Below are positions 18,134 to 27,802 of a stretch of 64,000 nucleotides of DNA, piece by piece; positions within the stretch are counted from its first letter, which is position 1; every line of letters starts with the position of its first letter. The position numbers and the translations under genes are program-made. The stretch is from JBQTGK01 sp052400665 (GTDB taxonomy: Bacteria > Bacteroidota > Bacteroidia > Bacteroidales > Marinifilaceae): the NCBI GenBank assembly GCA_052400665.1, contig JBQTGK010000002.1; one strand, 5' to 3'. The notes beneath the pieces are model-generated. The model was given only the letters and a program-made list of their open reading frames with translations, was not told the origin of the DNA and ran no database searches.

Positions 18134-19325
18134 TTTCTACATTATTGGCATACCCGATAAAATGGAAGTGAGCCTTTCTGCTGAAGTAAAAGAAGTGCTG
18201 AAAAGTCAGCGCTATTTTTCAGGCGGAAAGCGTCATCGCGATTTGGTAGCTAAATATTTACCTAAAAATGCCCAATGGATTGATATTGCTGTTCCTCTGG
18301 AAGGTACTTTTAAGGCCTATGAGAAAATTGATGAGCCAATTGTTGTTATCGCATCGGGCGATCCCTTATTTTTTGGTATTGGAAATACGATTAAGCGCAG
18401 ATTTCCAGAAGCTAAAATGAAAGTCTATTCTTATTTTAATAGTCTGCAATTATTGGCGCAAGAGTTTCAATTGGCTTACGGAGAAATGTGTATTTGTACG
18501 CTTACCGGAAGAGATTGGGTAAATTTAGATCAGGAATTAATTCGAGGCAAGAAAGTTATTGGTGTTTTAACCGATAAGAAAAAAACGCCATCTACCATAG
18601 CAAAAAGAATGCTCGATGTAGGATTCGACAACTATAAAATGATTGTTGGTGCTAAATTAGGAGGAGAAGACCAATATTGTACCGAATTGTCTTTAGATGA
18701 GGCTATAAATAGAGATTTTTCTCATCCCAATTGTTTAATTCTTATACAGCAACGAGCCATTAAAAGAACTTTGGGTATCCACGAAAAGGATTTTTACATA
18801 TTAAATGGACGCCCTAAAATGATTACTAAACGTAGTATTCGTTTAAATTCTATTTCTTTTTTAAACTTAAACGAAGCTAAACATCTGTGGGATGTTGGCT
18901 ATTGCACGGGCTCTATTTCTATTGAAGCCAAACAGTATGCACCTCATTTGCAGGTAACAGCTTTTGAGCGAAGAGAGGAGTCGAAAGGACTTTTGAAATT
19001 AAATCAACGAAAGTTTTGTGTGCCCGGAATTGTAGGTATTCACAATGACTTTTTTAATATAGATTTAGCGGAAATTGATAGGCCTGATCGTATTTTTATT
19101 GGCGGACATGGTGGTAGATTAGCAGAAATGATGCGAAAACTACACGCAGTTATAGAAAATAATGGAATTATAGTTTTTAATACGGTAAGTGAATCCACAA
19201 AGCAAGATTTTCTGAATGCAGTTAAAGATTTAAAAATGGAGATAAGCGATCAGATGAGTATCCAGCAAGATAATCATAATCCGATTGTGATTTTCCAGGC
19301 GAAAAAAATTGTGCAGAACATATAA
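18126..19325 (+). CDS. cbiET/cobL: Bifunctional cobalt-precorrin-7 C5- and precorrin-6 C15-methyltransferase/decarboxylase
   Basis: A 399-residue CbiE-CbiT fusion. Residues 1 to about 200 are the CbiE methylase with VIASGDPLFFGIG; residues about 225-399 are a Rossmann-type CbiT with LWDVGYCTGSISIEA as the SAM loop and a later FIGGHGG. It methylates C5 and C15 and decarboxylates the C12 acetate. The N-terminus overlaps the preceding gene by 8 bases. This fusion is the usual CobL arrangement. Confidence 0.92.
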   Translation: MYNFYIIGIPDKMEVSLSAEVKEVLKSQRYFSGGKRHRDLVAKYLPKNAQWIDIAVPLEGTFKAYEKIDEPIVVIASGDPLFFGIGNTIKRRFPEAKMKVYSYFNSLQLLAQEFQLAYGEMCICTLTGRDWVNLDQELIRGKKVIGVLTDKKKTPSTIAKRMLDVGFDNYKMIVGAKLGGEDQYCTELSLDEAINRDFSHPNCLILIQQRAIKRTLGIHEKDFYILNGRPKMITKRSIRLNSISFLNLNEAKHLWDVGYCTGSISIEAKQYAPHLQVTAFERREESKGLLKLNQRKFCVPGIVGIHNDFFNIDLAEIDRPDRIFIGGHGGRLAEMMRKLHAVIENNGIIVFNTVSESTKQDFLNAVKDLKMEISDQMSIQQDNHNPIVIFQAKKIVQNI

Positions 19326-19392
19326 GAAGTATAGAAAATAAAGGAATTTATAAAACTGTTAGCTGCAGGCTAGTGGTTAAAAGTAAAAATAT

Positions 19393-21225
19393 ATGAGCAA
19401 TACAGTACTTATTATCAATAACCGTTTTGCAGTAGCAACGGCAGAAAGAATTGCAGCTAAAATGGAAAAAAGTTTGATTGTTTCGGTAGCTGGATATCCT
19501 GGAAGCGAAAAGATTGCTTCCATACAAGATTATTTAAAAGAGAAGTTTCAAGAGATCGATTTGTTGGTTTTTATTGGTGCAATGGGAATTTGTGTGAGAA
19601 GCATAGCTCCTTTTATTAAAGATAAAGCTACAGATCCTGCAGTAATTAATTTGGATGTGAATGGTAAATTTGTGCAGTCGGTATTATCAGGACACAAAGG
19701 TGGAGCCAACGAGTATGCAAAGCAAATTGCTGCAATTGTAAACGGAACTGCAATCATTACCACAGCAAGCGATACATTAAATTTATGGCCTCTGGATATA
19801 TTTGGCAGAGATTATAATTGGACAAATGAGTATCAGAATTCTACAGAGAATGATTTTATTGCAGCTTTTGTAAATAAAAAGCAAACAGCGCTTTTGCTAG
19901 ATGTTAAAAATGAAGGAACAGATGAACTACTAGCTTCTTGTCCTGATTTTGTAGAGGTATTTTATAATTTCGGCGATATTAAACAAGAGGATTTTGATTT
20001 GCTGATAGCTGTGAGTCCTGGAGTTTATAAAAGCAATATTCCGACCTTATTTTATCGACCTAAGTGCATTGTTGTAGGAACAGGAGCACAAAAAGGAATT
20101 CATGTTGAGGCATTCGAAAAAGAATTGAAAGCTTGTTTTGCTGCTAATTATCTTGCTTTTTCATCTTTAAAAAGTATTCATAGTATTACCGTAAAAGCCG
20201 AAGAGGAAGCTTATAAAAAGTTTAGTGAAACCACGAATCTAAACTTTATTACTTATACAGCCGAACAATTAAACGAGAAAAAAGAGGAAGTAAGCTATTC
20301 GGCGGCAGCACACAAAGAGGTGGGAGCCGTAAATGTATCCGAAGCATCGGCTTTACTGGCAAGTGGAGCAACTTCTTTATTGCAAACCAAAAGCAAACAT
20401 GTTGATAATAATGGCAAGCATTTTACCTTAGCTCTGGCAATGGATGCATTGCAGGAAAGAAAAGGTGAGATATTTATTGTAGGTGCTGGCCCGGGTGCTC
20501 CCGATTTGGTTTCTGTTCGTGGAATGAATTTGCTAAAAAAAGCAGATTTAATTTTATATGCAGGAAGCCTTGTTCCTCGTGAATTAACCGATTATGGAAA
20601 AGCATCCTGTGTAATTAGAAATTCGGCTGATCTTACTCTAGAAGAGCAATTCGATGTAATGAAAAAACATTACGATGAAGGAGGATTAGTTGTGCGTTTG
20701 CATACCGGAGATCCTTGTATTTATGGTGCTATACAGGAGCAAATGAACTTTTTCGATAAATACAATATGCAATACGAAATAGTACCGGGTATTTCATCGT
20801 TTCAGGCAGCAGCAGCTCGCTTAAAATCGCAGTTTACGATTCCCGAAAAAGTACAATCAATTATTTTAACCCGAGGAGAAGGAAGAACTCCAATGCCTCC
20901 TCGTGAACAGTTGTCGGAATTTGCAAAGTTTCAATCTACCATCTGTTTATTCCTGAGCGTTACTTTGGTTGAGAAATTGCAGAAAGACTTATTGGTAGGA
21001 TATCCTGAAGATACTCCTGTGGCAGTTTGTCATAAATTAACCTGGAAAGAGGAGAAAATATGGCGAGGAAAATTGAAAGATTTGGTAAAAATAGTAAAGG
21101 AGAATAAATTATCCTTAACTGTTATGATTGTGGTAGGAGAAGCTATTGGTAACCGTAAAAACAGATCATTACTTTACCATCCTAAATTTACACATGGCTG
21201 CCGTAAAGCAAGTGAAAATTCATAA
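19393..21225 (+). CDS. cbiG-cbiF: Fused cobalt-precorrin-5A hydrolase and precorrin-4 C11-methyltransferase
   Basis: A 610-residue fusion. Residues 1 to about 345 match CbiG: VFIGAMGICVRSIAPFIKDK and VLSGHKGGANEYA in the N-terminal part and IVVGTGAQKGI in the C-terminal part. Residues about 355-600 are CbiF/CobM: IFIVGAGPGAPDLVSVRG, LYAGSLVPREL, LHTGDPCIYGA and YEIVPGISSFQAAAARL. CbiF makes cobalt-precorrin-5A and CbiG opens its lactone, so the two fused activities are successive steps. CbiG is a marker of the anaerobic (early-cobalt) route. A 67-base gap separates it from cbiET. Confidence 0.92.
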   Translation: MSNTVLIINNRFAVATAERIAAKMEKSLIVSVAGYPGSEKIASIQDYLKEKFQEIDLLVFIGAMGICVRSIAPFIKDKATDPAVINLDVNGKFVQSVLSGHKGGANEYAKQIAAIVNGTAIITTASDTLNLWPLDIFGRDYNWTNEYQNSTENDFIAAFVNKKQTALLLDVKNEGTDELLASCPDFVEVFYNFGDIKQEDFDLLIAVSPGVYKSNIPTLFYRPKCIVVGTGAQKGIHVEAFEKELKACFAANYLAFSSLKSIHSITVKAEEEAYKKFSETTNLNFITYTAEQLNEKKEEVSYSAAAHKEVGAVNVSEASALLASGATSLLQTKSKHVDNNGKHFTLALAMDALQERKGEIFIVGAGPGAPDLVSVRGMNLLKKADLILYAGSLVPRELTDYGKASCVIRNSADLTLEEQFDVMKKHYDEGGLVVRLHTGDPCIYGAIQEQMNFFDKYNMQYEIVPGISSFQAAAARLKSQFTIPEKVQSIILTRGEGRTPMPPREQLSEFAKFQSTICLFLSVTLVEKLQKDLLVGYPEDTPVAVCHKLTWKEEKIWRGKLKDLVKIVKENKLSLTVMIVVGEAIGNRKNRSLLYHPKFTHGCRKASENS

Positions 21226-21338
21226 ATAAGAGCAAGTTAGCTTTTAGTGAGTAGCATTTTATAACACAGGGCATTGCTCTGTGTTTAATGTAAATGGAGT
21301 AATTAGTCCTATAAAAATAGGAGTAGAATAAACTGGTG

Positions 21339-23159
21339 ATGAAGGTATTATTATTTGGAGGAACAACAGAAGGAAAGGCTGCATCGAATTGGTTAAGTGA
21401 TTTAAAAATAGAACATTTTTATTCAACAAAAACCAATTCTGGCAATTACCAGAGTAAATTTGGTATTCGTATTTGTGGAGTTATGGATACGGATAAAATT
21501 GCATTTTTTTGTAAGCAGAATAAAATTGATTTTCTTCTCGATGCTGCACATCCCTTTGCAGATGTTTTACATGCTAATATTGTTGCGGCTGCCGAAAAAA
21601 TAGATTTACCTGTAGTTAGAATTGAAAGAGATACAGTTCCAAGAGTAGAAAGTGAATTTGTACATTATTGTTCCAATATAGATGATGTATTATGTCGTTT
21701 AAAAAAGACAAAAACAAAGAAAATATTGTCCTTAATGGGAGTTAAGGCTTTGCCAGATATCCATTCTAAATTGGACGGTGTTGATGTTTGGTACAGAATT
21801 CTTGATTTTTCATCATCCATAAAAATAGCAAAAAAAGCAGGTGTTGAAAATTCTAAATTGATTATTTCACCTGCTTTTGAAGGAATGGAATCGCAGGAAG
21901 CTTTGCTGTTATCCGAAGGTATTGAGGCCATGATAAGTAAAGAAAGTGGCTATTCGGGTTTGTTGGATCAGAAAATGGAATTGGCAATAAAGCATAAAAT
22001 TTCTTTGTTTGTTATTTCCCGTCCTAATTTGCCCGATTATACTGCAATAGTGACCAATAGAGAAGGATTGCAGAAATTTTTAAAAGCTCAATTTGCTTTT
22101 GATCGTCAGGAGCTGGCTCCGGGTTTTACTTCAGGAAGCTGTGCTACCATATCTGCGAAAGCTGCATTGAAACTTTTGCTGGGAGAAGAAAAACAGGATG
22201 CCGAGCAAATTACCTTAGCCGACGGAGGAGTTTGTAAAATGATTTTGCACCAGAATATAAAAATAGATGATTTTGCAATTTGTTCGGTTGTTAAAAATTC
22301 GGGTGACGATCCGGATGTTACCGACGGAATGGAGATAGGTGCATGTTTAAAATGGAACAATGACAATTGTATTCGATTTGTAAAAGGAGAAGGTGTTGGT
22401 ACCGTTACGCTAAAAGGGTTGGGAATTCCTTTGGGCGAGCCAGCTATTAATCCTATCCCCCGAAAAATGATAATTTTCGAATTGGAGCAAATTTTAAAAG
22501 ATTATGAGATTGATAAAGGTGTAGATGTTTCTGTTTTTGTGCCTTTGGGTAAAAAATTAGGTGCCAAAACCTTTAATCCTAAACTTGGTATTATTGGAGG
22601 CATTTCAATTATTGGAACCACAGGACGAATAAAGCCTTATTCTTTAGATGCATACATGCAAAGTATTCGCAAGCAGGTAGATTTGGCTGTTGAGAACAAG
22701 CACAAACATATTGTTGTTAATTCGGGAGGGAGAAGTGAACGATACCTTAAAAGTACTTTTCCTGAATTAGACGATTTGGCATTTTTGCAGTATGGAAATT
22801 TTATTGGCGAAATGCTTAAAATTATTAATGGTTCGGGAGTACAGAAAACAACAATGGGAATTATGACGGGAAAAGCGGTTAAACTGGCTGCCGGAAATCT
22901 CGATACGCATAGCAAGAAGGTGGTTCTCGATCATAATTTTTTGCAGTCTTTGGCAAAACAATGTAATTATCCCGTTAAGGTGATAAATGCTATTGGTGAG
23001 ATAAAAATGGGACGAGAACTGGAAAGTATATTTTCTTTTTCGGAAGAGGAACTGTTCTTTAAAGCATTAAAAAATAAATGTATAGATGTTTGTAGTCAGA
23101 TTGTTAATGATTATGAATTTGAGCTATTGCTAATTAGTAATAAGGGAGAAATTATTTGA
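21339..23159 (+). CDS. cbiJ-cbiD: Fused precorrin-6A reductase and cobalt-precorrin-5B C1-methyltransferase
   Basis: A 606-residue fusion from the ATG at 21339 (a GTG at 21336 would add one Met). Residues 1 to about 245 are CbiJ/CobK: VLLFGGTTEGKAASNWL, LLDAAHPFAD and PVVRIERD. Residues about 252-606 are CbiD: GFTSGSCATISAKAALKLL, KGLGIPLGEPAINPIPRKMI and IGGISIIGTTGR. CbiD methylates C1 and CbiJ reduces the ring at the next stage, so here too adjacent steps are joined. CbiD is specific to the early-cobalt route. The gene lies 113 bases after cbiGF and ends the cluster at a bidirectional hairpin. Confidence 0.92.
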   Translation: MKVLLFGGTTEGKAASNWLSDLKIEHFYSTKTNSGNYQSKFGIRICGVMDTDKIAFFCKQNKIDFLLDAAHPFADVLHANIVAAAEKIDLPVVRIERDTVPRVESEFVHYCSNIDDVLCRLKKTKTKKILSLMGVKALPDIHSKLDGVDVWYRILDFSSSIKIAKKAGVENSKLIISPAFEGMESQEALLLSEGIEAMISKESGYSGLLDQKMELAIKHKISLFVISRPNLPDYTAIVTNREGLQKFLKAQFAFDRQELAPGFTSGSCATISAKAALKLLLGEEKQDAEQITLADGGVCKMILHQNIKIDDFAICSVVKNSGDDPDVTDGMEIGACLKWNNDNCIRFVKGEGVGTVTLKGLGIPLGEPAINPIPRKMIIFELEQILKDYEIDKGVDVSVFVPLGKKLGAKTFNPKLGIIGGISIIGTTGRIKPYSLDAYMQSIRKQVDLAVENKHKHIVVNSGGRSERYLKSTFPELDDLAFLQYGNFIGEMLKIINGSGVQKTTMGIMTGKAVKLAAGNLDTHSKKVVLDHNFLQSLAKQCNYPVKVINAIGEIKMGRELESIFSFSEEELFFKALKNKCIDVCSQIVNDYEFELLLISNKGEII

Positions 23160-23189
23160 GATTGAATTAGTTCACTTTAATAAAAATAG

Positions 23190-23227
23190 AAAGTGCCTTA
23201 AAGAATATGATATCTTAAGGCACTTTT
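23190..23227. terminator. Bidirectional terminator between cbiJD and mazG
   Basis: AAAGTGCCTTAAAGA pairs with TCTTAAGGCACTTTT around a short loop, with A-rich and T-rich flanks; the two genes converge on it. Confidence 0.8.
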
Positions 23228-23241
23228 GGTATTTTATAAGT

Positions 23242-24018
23242 TTACTTGTCGAACTGTTTGGCTTCTTCCCAAATTTCATCCATTTCTTCAAGCTTCATAT
23301 CTTTTAAACTAATTCCTTGTTTAAGTGTTTTGTTTTCCAGGTAATTAAAACGTTTTGTGAATTTTTGATTGGTGCGTTCCAAAGCATTTTCGGGATTTAC
23401 TCCATATAAGCGAGCAGCATTTATTAATGAGAAAAACATATCACCAAATTCTTCTTCCATCTTTGCCTGGTCGCCTTTCTTAATCTCAGTTTCCAGTTCA
23501 AGCATTTCTTCTTTTACTTTGTCCCAAACTTGTTCTTTTTCGTCCCAATCGAAACCTACACCACGCACTTTATCCTGAATTCTGTTTGCTTTTACCATGG
23601 CAGGTAAAGAAGTAGGAACACCTTGTAAAACGGTTTTGTTCCCATTTTTTTCTTTCAGCTTTAATTGTTCCCAATTTTCTTCCACCTCTTTTGCACTACT
23701 AACTTTTGTATCACTAAAAATATGTGGGTGCCGGTAAATAAGCTTTTCACTGATACCATCGCAAACATCAGCAATATCAAAATCTTTGGTTTCTGAACCA
23801 ATTTTTGCATAAAAAACTATGTGGAGAAGAATATCGCCTAACTCTTTTTTTATTTCTTCTTTTTCGCCTTTTAAAATAGAATCGGCTAATTCGTAGGTTT
23901 CTTCTATGGTTAAGGTGCGTAAACTTTCGAAAGTCTGTTTTTTATCCCAGGGACAGCCCTCGCGAAGTTGATCCATTATATCCAGTAAGCGCTCAAAGGC
24001 TTTTAGTTTTCTGTCCAT
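23242..24018 (-). CDS. mazG: Nucleoside triphosphate pyrophosphohydrolase MazG
   Basis: A 258-residue two-domain MazG. The N-terminal half has GCPWDKKQTFESL and the metal-binding EETYEL, followed by KKELGDILLHIVFYA; the second half repeats the fold with a EEEFGDMFFSLINAARLY segment. It hydrolyses NTPs and dNTPs to monophosphates and diphosphate, acting as housekeeping and as a brake on ppGpp responses. It is a single gene bounded by the terminator at 23190. Confidence 0.95.
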   Translation of the reverse strand: MDRKLKAFERLLDIMDQLREGCPWDKKQTFESLRTLTIEETYELADSILKGEKEEIKKELGDILLHIVFYAKIGSETKDFDIADVCDGISEKLIYRHPHIFSDTKVSSAKEVEENWEQLKLKEKNGNKTVLQGVPTSLPAMVKANRIQDKVRGVGFDWDEKEQVWDKVKEEMLELETEIKKGDQAKMEEEFGDMFFSLINAARLYGVNPENALERTNQKFTKRFNYLENKTLKQGISLKDMKLEEMDEIWEEAKQFDK

Positions 24019-24277
24019 TTTTCTACTATTTTAAAATCAGTAAGATACAATACTGATTGATATTTAAAGATTACTATTGACCTAGTGTTTTATGGGTTTT
24101 TTAATAATTCATCATTGTAAATATGAATCGGTATTATGCTTTTGATAGAATTCAAAATCAAATTTACAAAACAATTCGAGAGTTTAAATATTTATTCAGA
24201 TTAAGATAAAAGAAGAAATTTGATAATAGGATTAGAACAGTTTTTGAGAAATTAGCAAATGTTTAAAATGTATTTGT

Positions 24278-24736
24278 TTATAAACTTTTTGGAAATTTTA
24301 GGGGAATGTTAAGATTCGAAGCAATTTCCTTTGCGCTAGCACTAATAAATTCTTCACTACCACTCATTAATTCTAATTTTTTATTAGGCATTAAGAGAAT
24401 AATTTTAAAGCTTATGTTGGTTTCACTTCTATTTATTGAAAGAACAGCCATACTTGCACCTTCCTGCACTCTTATAATCTGAATGCTTTTAATTTGAGCA
24501 ATGCTTACCCACTTTCCCATTTTAAGGCCAAAAAAACCGGTGTATTTTTTTATTTGTTTTTGCTGGCTATCGATCATTACTCCTAACCTAATAAAAAGAA
24601 AAGGAATGGCTAATAATAAAAAAATAAGTCCAAAATAATCAGAATTATATATGCTTATTATTCCTATAATGATAAAGGTAAAACCTAGCATAAAAAAATT
24701 AGGGGGTAATTTTCCTGTGGTATATTTTAAAAGCAT
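24278..24736 (-). CDS. Small membrane protein, unrecognised
   Basis: A 152-residue protein with two transmembrane helices close together (about residues 14-33 and 36-54) and a soluble C-terminal domain of about 95 residues with alternating strands (KKYTGFFGLKMGKWVSIAQI onwards). The layout is like bacterial PH-domain membrane proteins, but I cannot name a family with confidence. It lies 10 bases after the methyltransferase gene on the same strand, so the two are probably co-transcribed. Confidence 0.7.
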   Translation of the reverse strand: MLLKYTTGKLPPNFFMLGFTFIIIGIISIYNSDYFGLIFLLLAIPFLFIRLGVMIDSQQKQIKKYTGFFGLKMGKWVSIAQIKSIQIIRVQEGASMAVLSINRSETNISFKIILLMPNKKLELMSGSEEFISASAKEIASNLNIPLKFPKSL

Positions 24737-24746
24737 GTATAAACTG

Positions 24747-25379
24747 TTAGTTGGAAAAAATAATTAATCTGTTGTGAATTTCCAGCTTTGAAAAACCAAT
24801 ATTTTCTCTAATCCAATTCAAGGTATTCTTTTTGTAAATAAACACATGAGTAGGATCATTTTTATAATACCATTTTTCAAAATCAATGCTTTCATCATAA
24901 ATATGAGTCATGCAGTAGAGTTTTCCTGCAGGTTTTAGCAGTTTTTTAAGTAGTGCAAATTCCTTTTTAGGATGGAAAAAATGTTCCATAACCTCGCAAC
25001 AGGCAATATAATCGTAGTTTTCGTTTAGCAATTCAGGATAGTTGTGAAAATACGGATCATATTGTTTTATACTGAACTTGTTATCGTTTAGTATTTTTGA
25101 AATTACCGGACCTGTTCCGGCTCCAAAATCGAGTCCTTGATGTTTTCTTGTAAACTCTTTTAGAATTGCTTGTGTTATCGGAGAAACAAATTGTTGGTAG
25201 CCCTTGTCTTCAACATTATTTTCGTGTTTTGCATAGTGTGCATATTCTTTTTTTGCATCGGGGAGCAAATTTTTGTCAGCAAATATGGCCGAACAATTTT
25301 TACATTGATAAAAAAGTTGACGTGGGTTTTTATGAAATGGTTCTCCTAATCCAGAACAAAGGGGGCAAAGTTCAGACAT
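24747..25379 (-). CDS. Class I SAM-dependent methyltransferase with N-terminal zinc ribbon
   Basis: A 210-residue protein. The N-terminus has CPLC and CKNC pairs (residues 5-8 and 26-29) that would bind zinc. The methyltransferase core follows: LDFGAGTGPVISKIL is the SAM-binding loop, then YDYIACCEVMEHFFHPKKE and LLKPAGKLYCMTHI. This layout is shared with small-molecule methyltransferases of the methyltransf-23 type. The substrate is unknown. It precedes the small membrane protein gene by 10 bases and starts 21 bases after the VF530-like gene, suggesting a three-gene unit. Confidence 0.8.
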   Translation of the reverse strand: MSELCPLCSGLGEPFHKNPRQLFYQCKNCSAIFADKNLLPDAKKEYAHYAKHENNVEDKGYQQFVSPITQAILKEFTRKHQGLDFGAGTGPVISKILNDNKFSIKQYDPYFHNYPELLNENYDYIACCEVMEHFFHPKKEFALLKKLLKPAGKLYCMTHIYDESIDFEKWYYKNDPTHVFIYKKNTLNWIRENIGFSKLEIHNRLIIFSN

Positions 25380-25400
25380 GTAGCTGGTTTTATGTTATTT

Positions 25401-25631
25401 TTAATATTTACTTATAATTTTGAGATACAAACTCTCAACTTCCTCTCTGGCCCAGGGAGTACGTCTTAAAAATTTCAGGCTAGATTTTACAGATGGATCT
25501 TTTATAAAACAGTTAATTCTAATGATCTTTCCAAGTTCTTCCCAACCGTAATATCCCTCCAGAAATTCAACGATTTCGGCTAATTTAATGCCATGCAAGG
25601 GATTGTTGTTTTGTGTTGATTTTGTATTCAT
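25401..25631 (-). CDS. VF530 family DNA-binding protein
   Basis: A 76-residue protein starting at the ATG at 25631 (the frame opens with TTG two codons earlier). NPLHGIKLAEIVEFLEGYYGW and INCFIKDPSVKSSLKFLRRT match the VF530/DUF2132 family, whose fold is of a DNA-binding type. It lies upstream of the methyltransferase gene in the same direction. Confidence 0.85.
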   Translation of the reverse strand: MNTKSTQNNNPLHGIKLAEIVEFLEGYYGWEELGKIIRINCFIKDPSVKSSLKFLRRTPWAREEVESLYLKIISKY

Positions 25632-25981
25632 TATCAAATAGCAGTAGAATGTAAGTTGTAAATTAGAATTAATAATTCATATTACTTTATATGGTATGTG
25701 TAAGCAATATCTTGATATTAATCTGCTAAGATAGTTAATACATCTGTATTAGCGACTTTAATTCGTTTTCATCTAGTTTCTATGGTAGTTTGGCAAGTAC
25801 AAACTTATTTTTTAGAATGATTAGTTTATCTGACTGATAACTATGCCTTAAGGCTTTATGGTTAGCGGTAGATAATTACTATGATCTTTTTTGTATGCCA
25901 ACGACCTTTATATATTTCTTTTGTAATATATAAATTCATCTATTAAGAATCTTATTTTACATGTTGTCACTTAAATCCTTC
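25632..25981. other. Gene-free gap of about 350 bases
   Basis: A+T-rich DNA between the start of the VF530 gene and the end of the sensor kinase gene. It presumably holds the VF530 promoter; no open frame, RNA or notable repeat was seen. Confidence 0.45.
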
Positions 25982-27550
25982 TTAGTTATGATTTATATTG
26001 TTGTTAGGATTGGTATATTCCATTATTAAATTTTGTTTCTTATAAGGAAGTGTAAAATAGAATTTACTGCCCATATTTATTTCAGAAGCCACATTTATTT
26101 CACCATTAAGTTTATTAATTAGTCCTTTTACAATGGATAAACCAAGTCCTGTTCCGCCATATAAACGTGAACTCGATTGTTCAACCTGAGCAAATCTATC
26201 GAATATAGAATTTAATTTTTCAGGAGGAATACCAATTCCAGTATCTTTTACCGAAAAGGTAATAAATCTTGGATTGTCTATTTTCATGCCTATTTCAATT
26301 TTTCCCTCGTGTGTGAATTTAAACGCATTACCAACTAAATTAGTGAAGATTTGCTTTAATTTTCCTTTGTCGGTATATAAAATTAGGTCCTCAGTAATAG
26401 TTGGAATTACCAGTTTAATATGCGATTTTTCATTTCTTTTTTGAATTTCGTGGAATAGCGGCAATAGTTCCGAAAATAAGGTTTTTAGATTAAGTGGTTC
26501 TATGTTTACACTCAGATTTTTAGATTCTATTTTTGAGATATCTAGTAAATCGTTAATAATAAACATGAGATCGTTTCCACGTTGGGTAATTATTTTTGTA
26601 TATTCTGTTAATTTAGATTTATTATCGAATTCATCAAGAAGAAGAGAAGAGAAACCAAGAATGGCATTCATGGGAGTTCGTATTTCATGACTCATATTTT
26701 GAATGAATATTGTTTTTAATCGATCGCTCTCGATGGCTTTTTCATTGGCCCATATTAGTTTTTTGTTCTGTTCCTTTAATTTTTCTTCATTTTCTTTAGC
26801 TTTTATTCTTGATGCATCTCTTTGTCTCACAACTTTTATAATGCGTCGGTAGGATAGTGCTCCAACTATAAAGGTTAATAGAAAAATAATTAGATGGTTA
26901 AAAATTATACTCTTAATTTTAGCTCTTAAGATTGGCTTGTATTTATCCATTGGAATAGATATACTAATGCCACCTTTAATATCGTTTACTTTATAGCCTT
27001 GGTTTGCATGACATTTTAAACAGTGATTCTCAACTCTCATGGGTTTTATGTAACGCAAATATTCCTTACCGTTTATTAGTTCTGTAGAGTAGTATTCTTC
27101 TTCAGTTCCTGTTGTAAATAATTTAAGAGCTTTTTCTTCCCATTCGTCAGCCTTATTTTCTGGATGTAAAGGTGAAGTATTACAAATATGCCCAAATTGT
27201 CCATCTTTTTTATTACTCATTTGAAAAACTAACCTGTGCATATAGGCAGGATTTATCAATGTAAGTTTTTTTCCTGTTGTGGTAGTAATATCTCTGTCTG
27301 GAAGAAAATTAAGATAAGGATTGGCAATTGTAGAATCGGTTATTGGAACATAAACACCTCCATGCGTAGCAGTCCACCTTCTAAAGGTAAGATCTTTGTT
27401 AAAGTTCCCTTCTGCTTCTACTTTTGCTAATTCGTAAGTTGATAGATTTTCGCCATGTATATTCCAAATTAAAGAAGCAATAAATAATATGGTAAAGCCT
27501 ATTACAACCGATATAAAAAACTGTTTAAAATAACTTACTTCTCTATTCAT
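25982..27550 (-). CDS. Sensor histidine kinase with haem-c-type DUF3365 sensor domain
   Basis: A 522-residue membrane kinase. A first helix (about residues 11-29) is followed by an extracytoplasmic domain (about 30-215) with the CxxCH motif CLKCH near residue 178 and the following NDIKGGISISIPM segment, as in DUF3365/Tll0287-like domains that bind c-type haem. A second helix (about 217-238) leads to HisKA with the phosphoacceptor His in MSHEIRTPMNAILG and HATPase with NLVGNAFKFT, DTGIGIPPE and GTGLGLSIV. It probably senses redox state, oxygen or a diatomic gas; that is inference from the haem motif. No response regulator gene adjoins it. Confidence 0.88.
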   Translation of the reverse strand: MNREVSYFKQFFISVVIGFTILFIASLIWNIHGENLSTYELAKVEAEGNFNKDLTFRRWTATHGGVYVPITDSTIANPYLNFLPDRDITTTTGKKLTLINPAYMHRLVFQMSNKKDGQFGHICNTSPLHPENKADEWEEKALKLFTTGTEEEYYSTELINGKEYLRYIKPMRVENHCLKCHANQGYKVNDIKGGISISIPMDKYKPILRAKIKSIIFNHLIIFLLTFIVGALSYRRIIKVVRQRDASRIKAKENEEKLKEQNKKLIWANEKAIESDRLKTIFIQNMSHEIRTPMNAILGFSSLLLDEFDNKSKLTEYTKIITQRGNDLMFIINDLLDISKIESKNLSVNIEPLNLKTLFSELLPLFHEIQKRNEKSHIKLVIPTITEDLILYTDKGKLKQIFTNLVGNAFKFTHEGKIEIGMKIDNPRFITFSVKDTGIGIPPEKLNSIFDRFAQVEQSSSRLYGGTGLGLSIVKGLINKLNGEINVASEINMGSKFYFTLPYKKQNLIMEYTNPNNNINHN

Positions 27551-27802
27551 GGATGGCAGATTTCTTGAATTAATGGATCTGTTTAAAGAGATCTATTAAT
27601 TATTAACAAAATAATTTAATGAACGTGAATTTACGAATTATATAATTAAATGTTATGATTTATTTAAGATTATTTTGTGAATCAATTAACTAAATATTGT
27701 TGTTGGTTTTTAGTGTATTAGAGTCTTGTTAATTCAAATTGATCTATTGTTTTATATTCTAAATAGCGGATTTTTAGTAGCATAACGAATATGAATAAGC
27801 TG

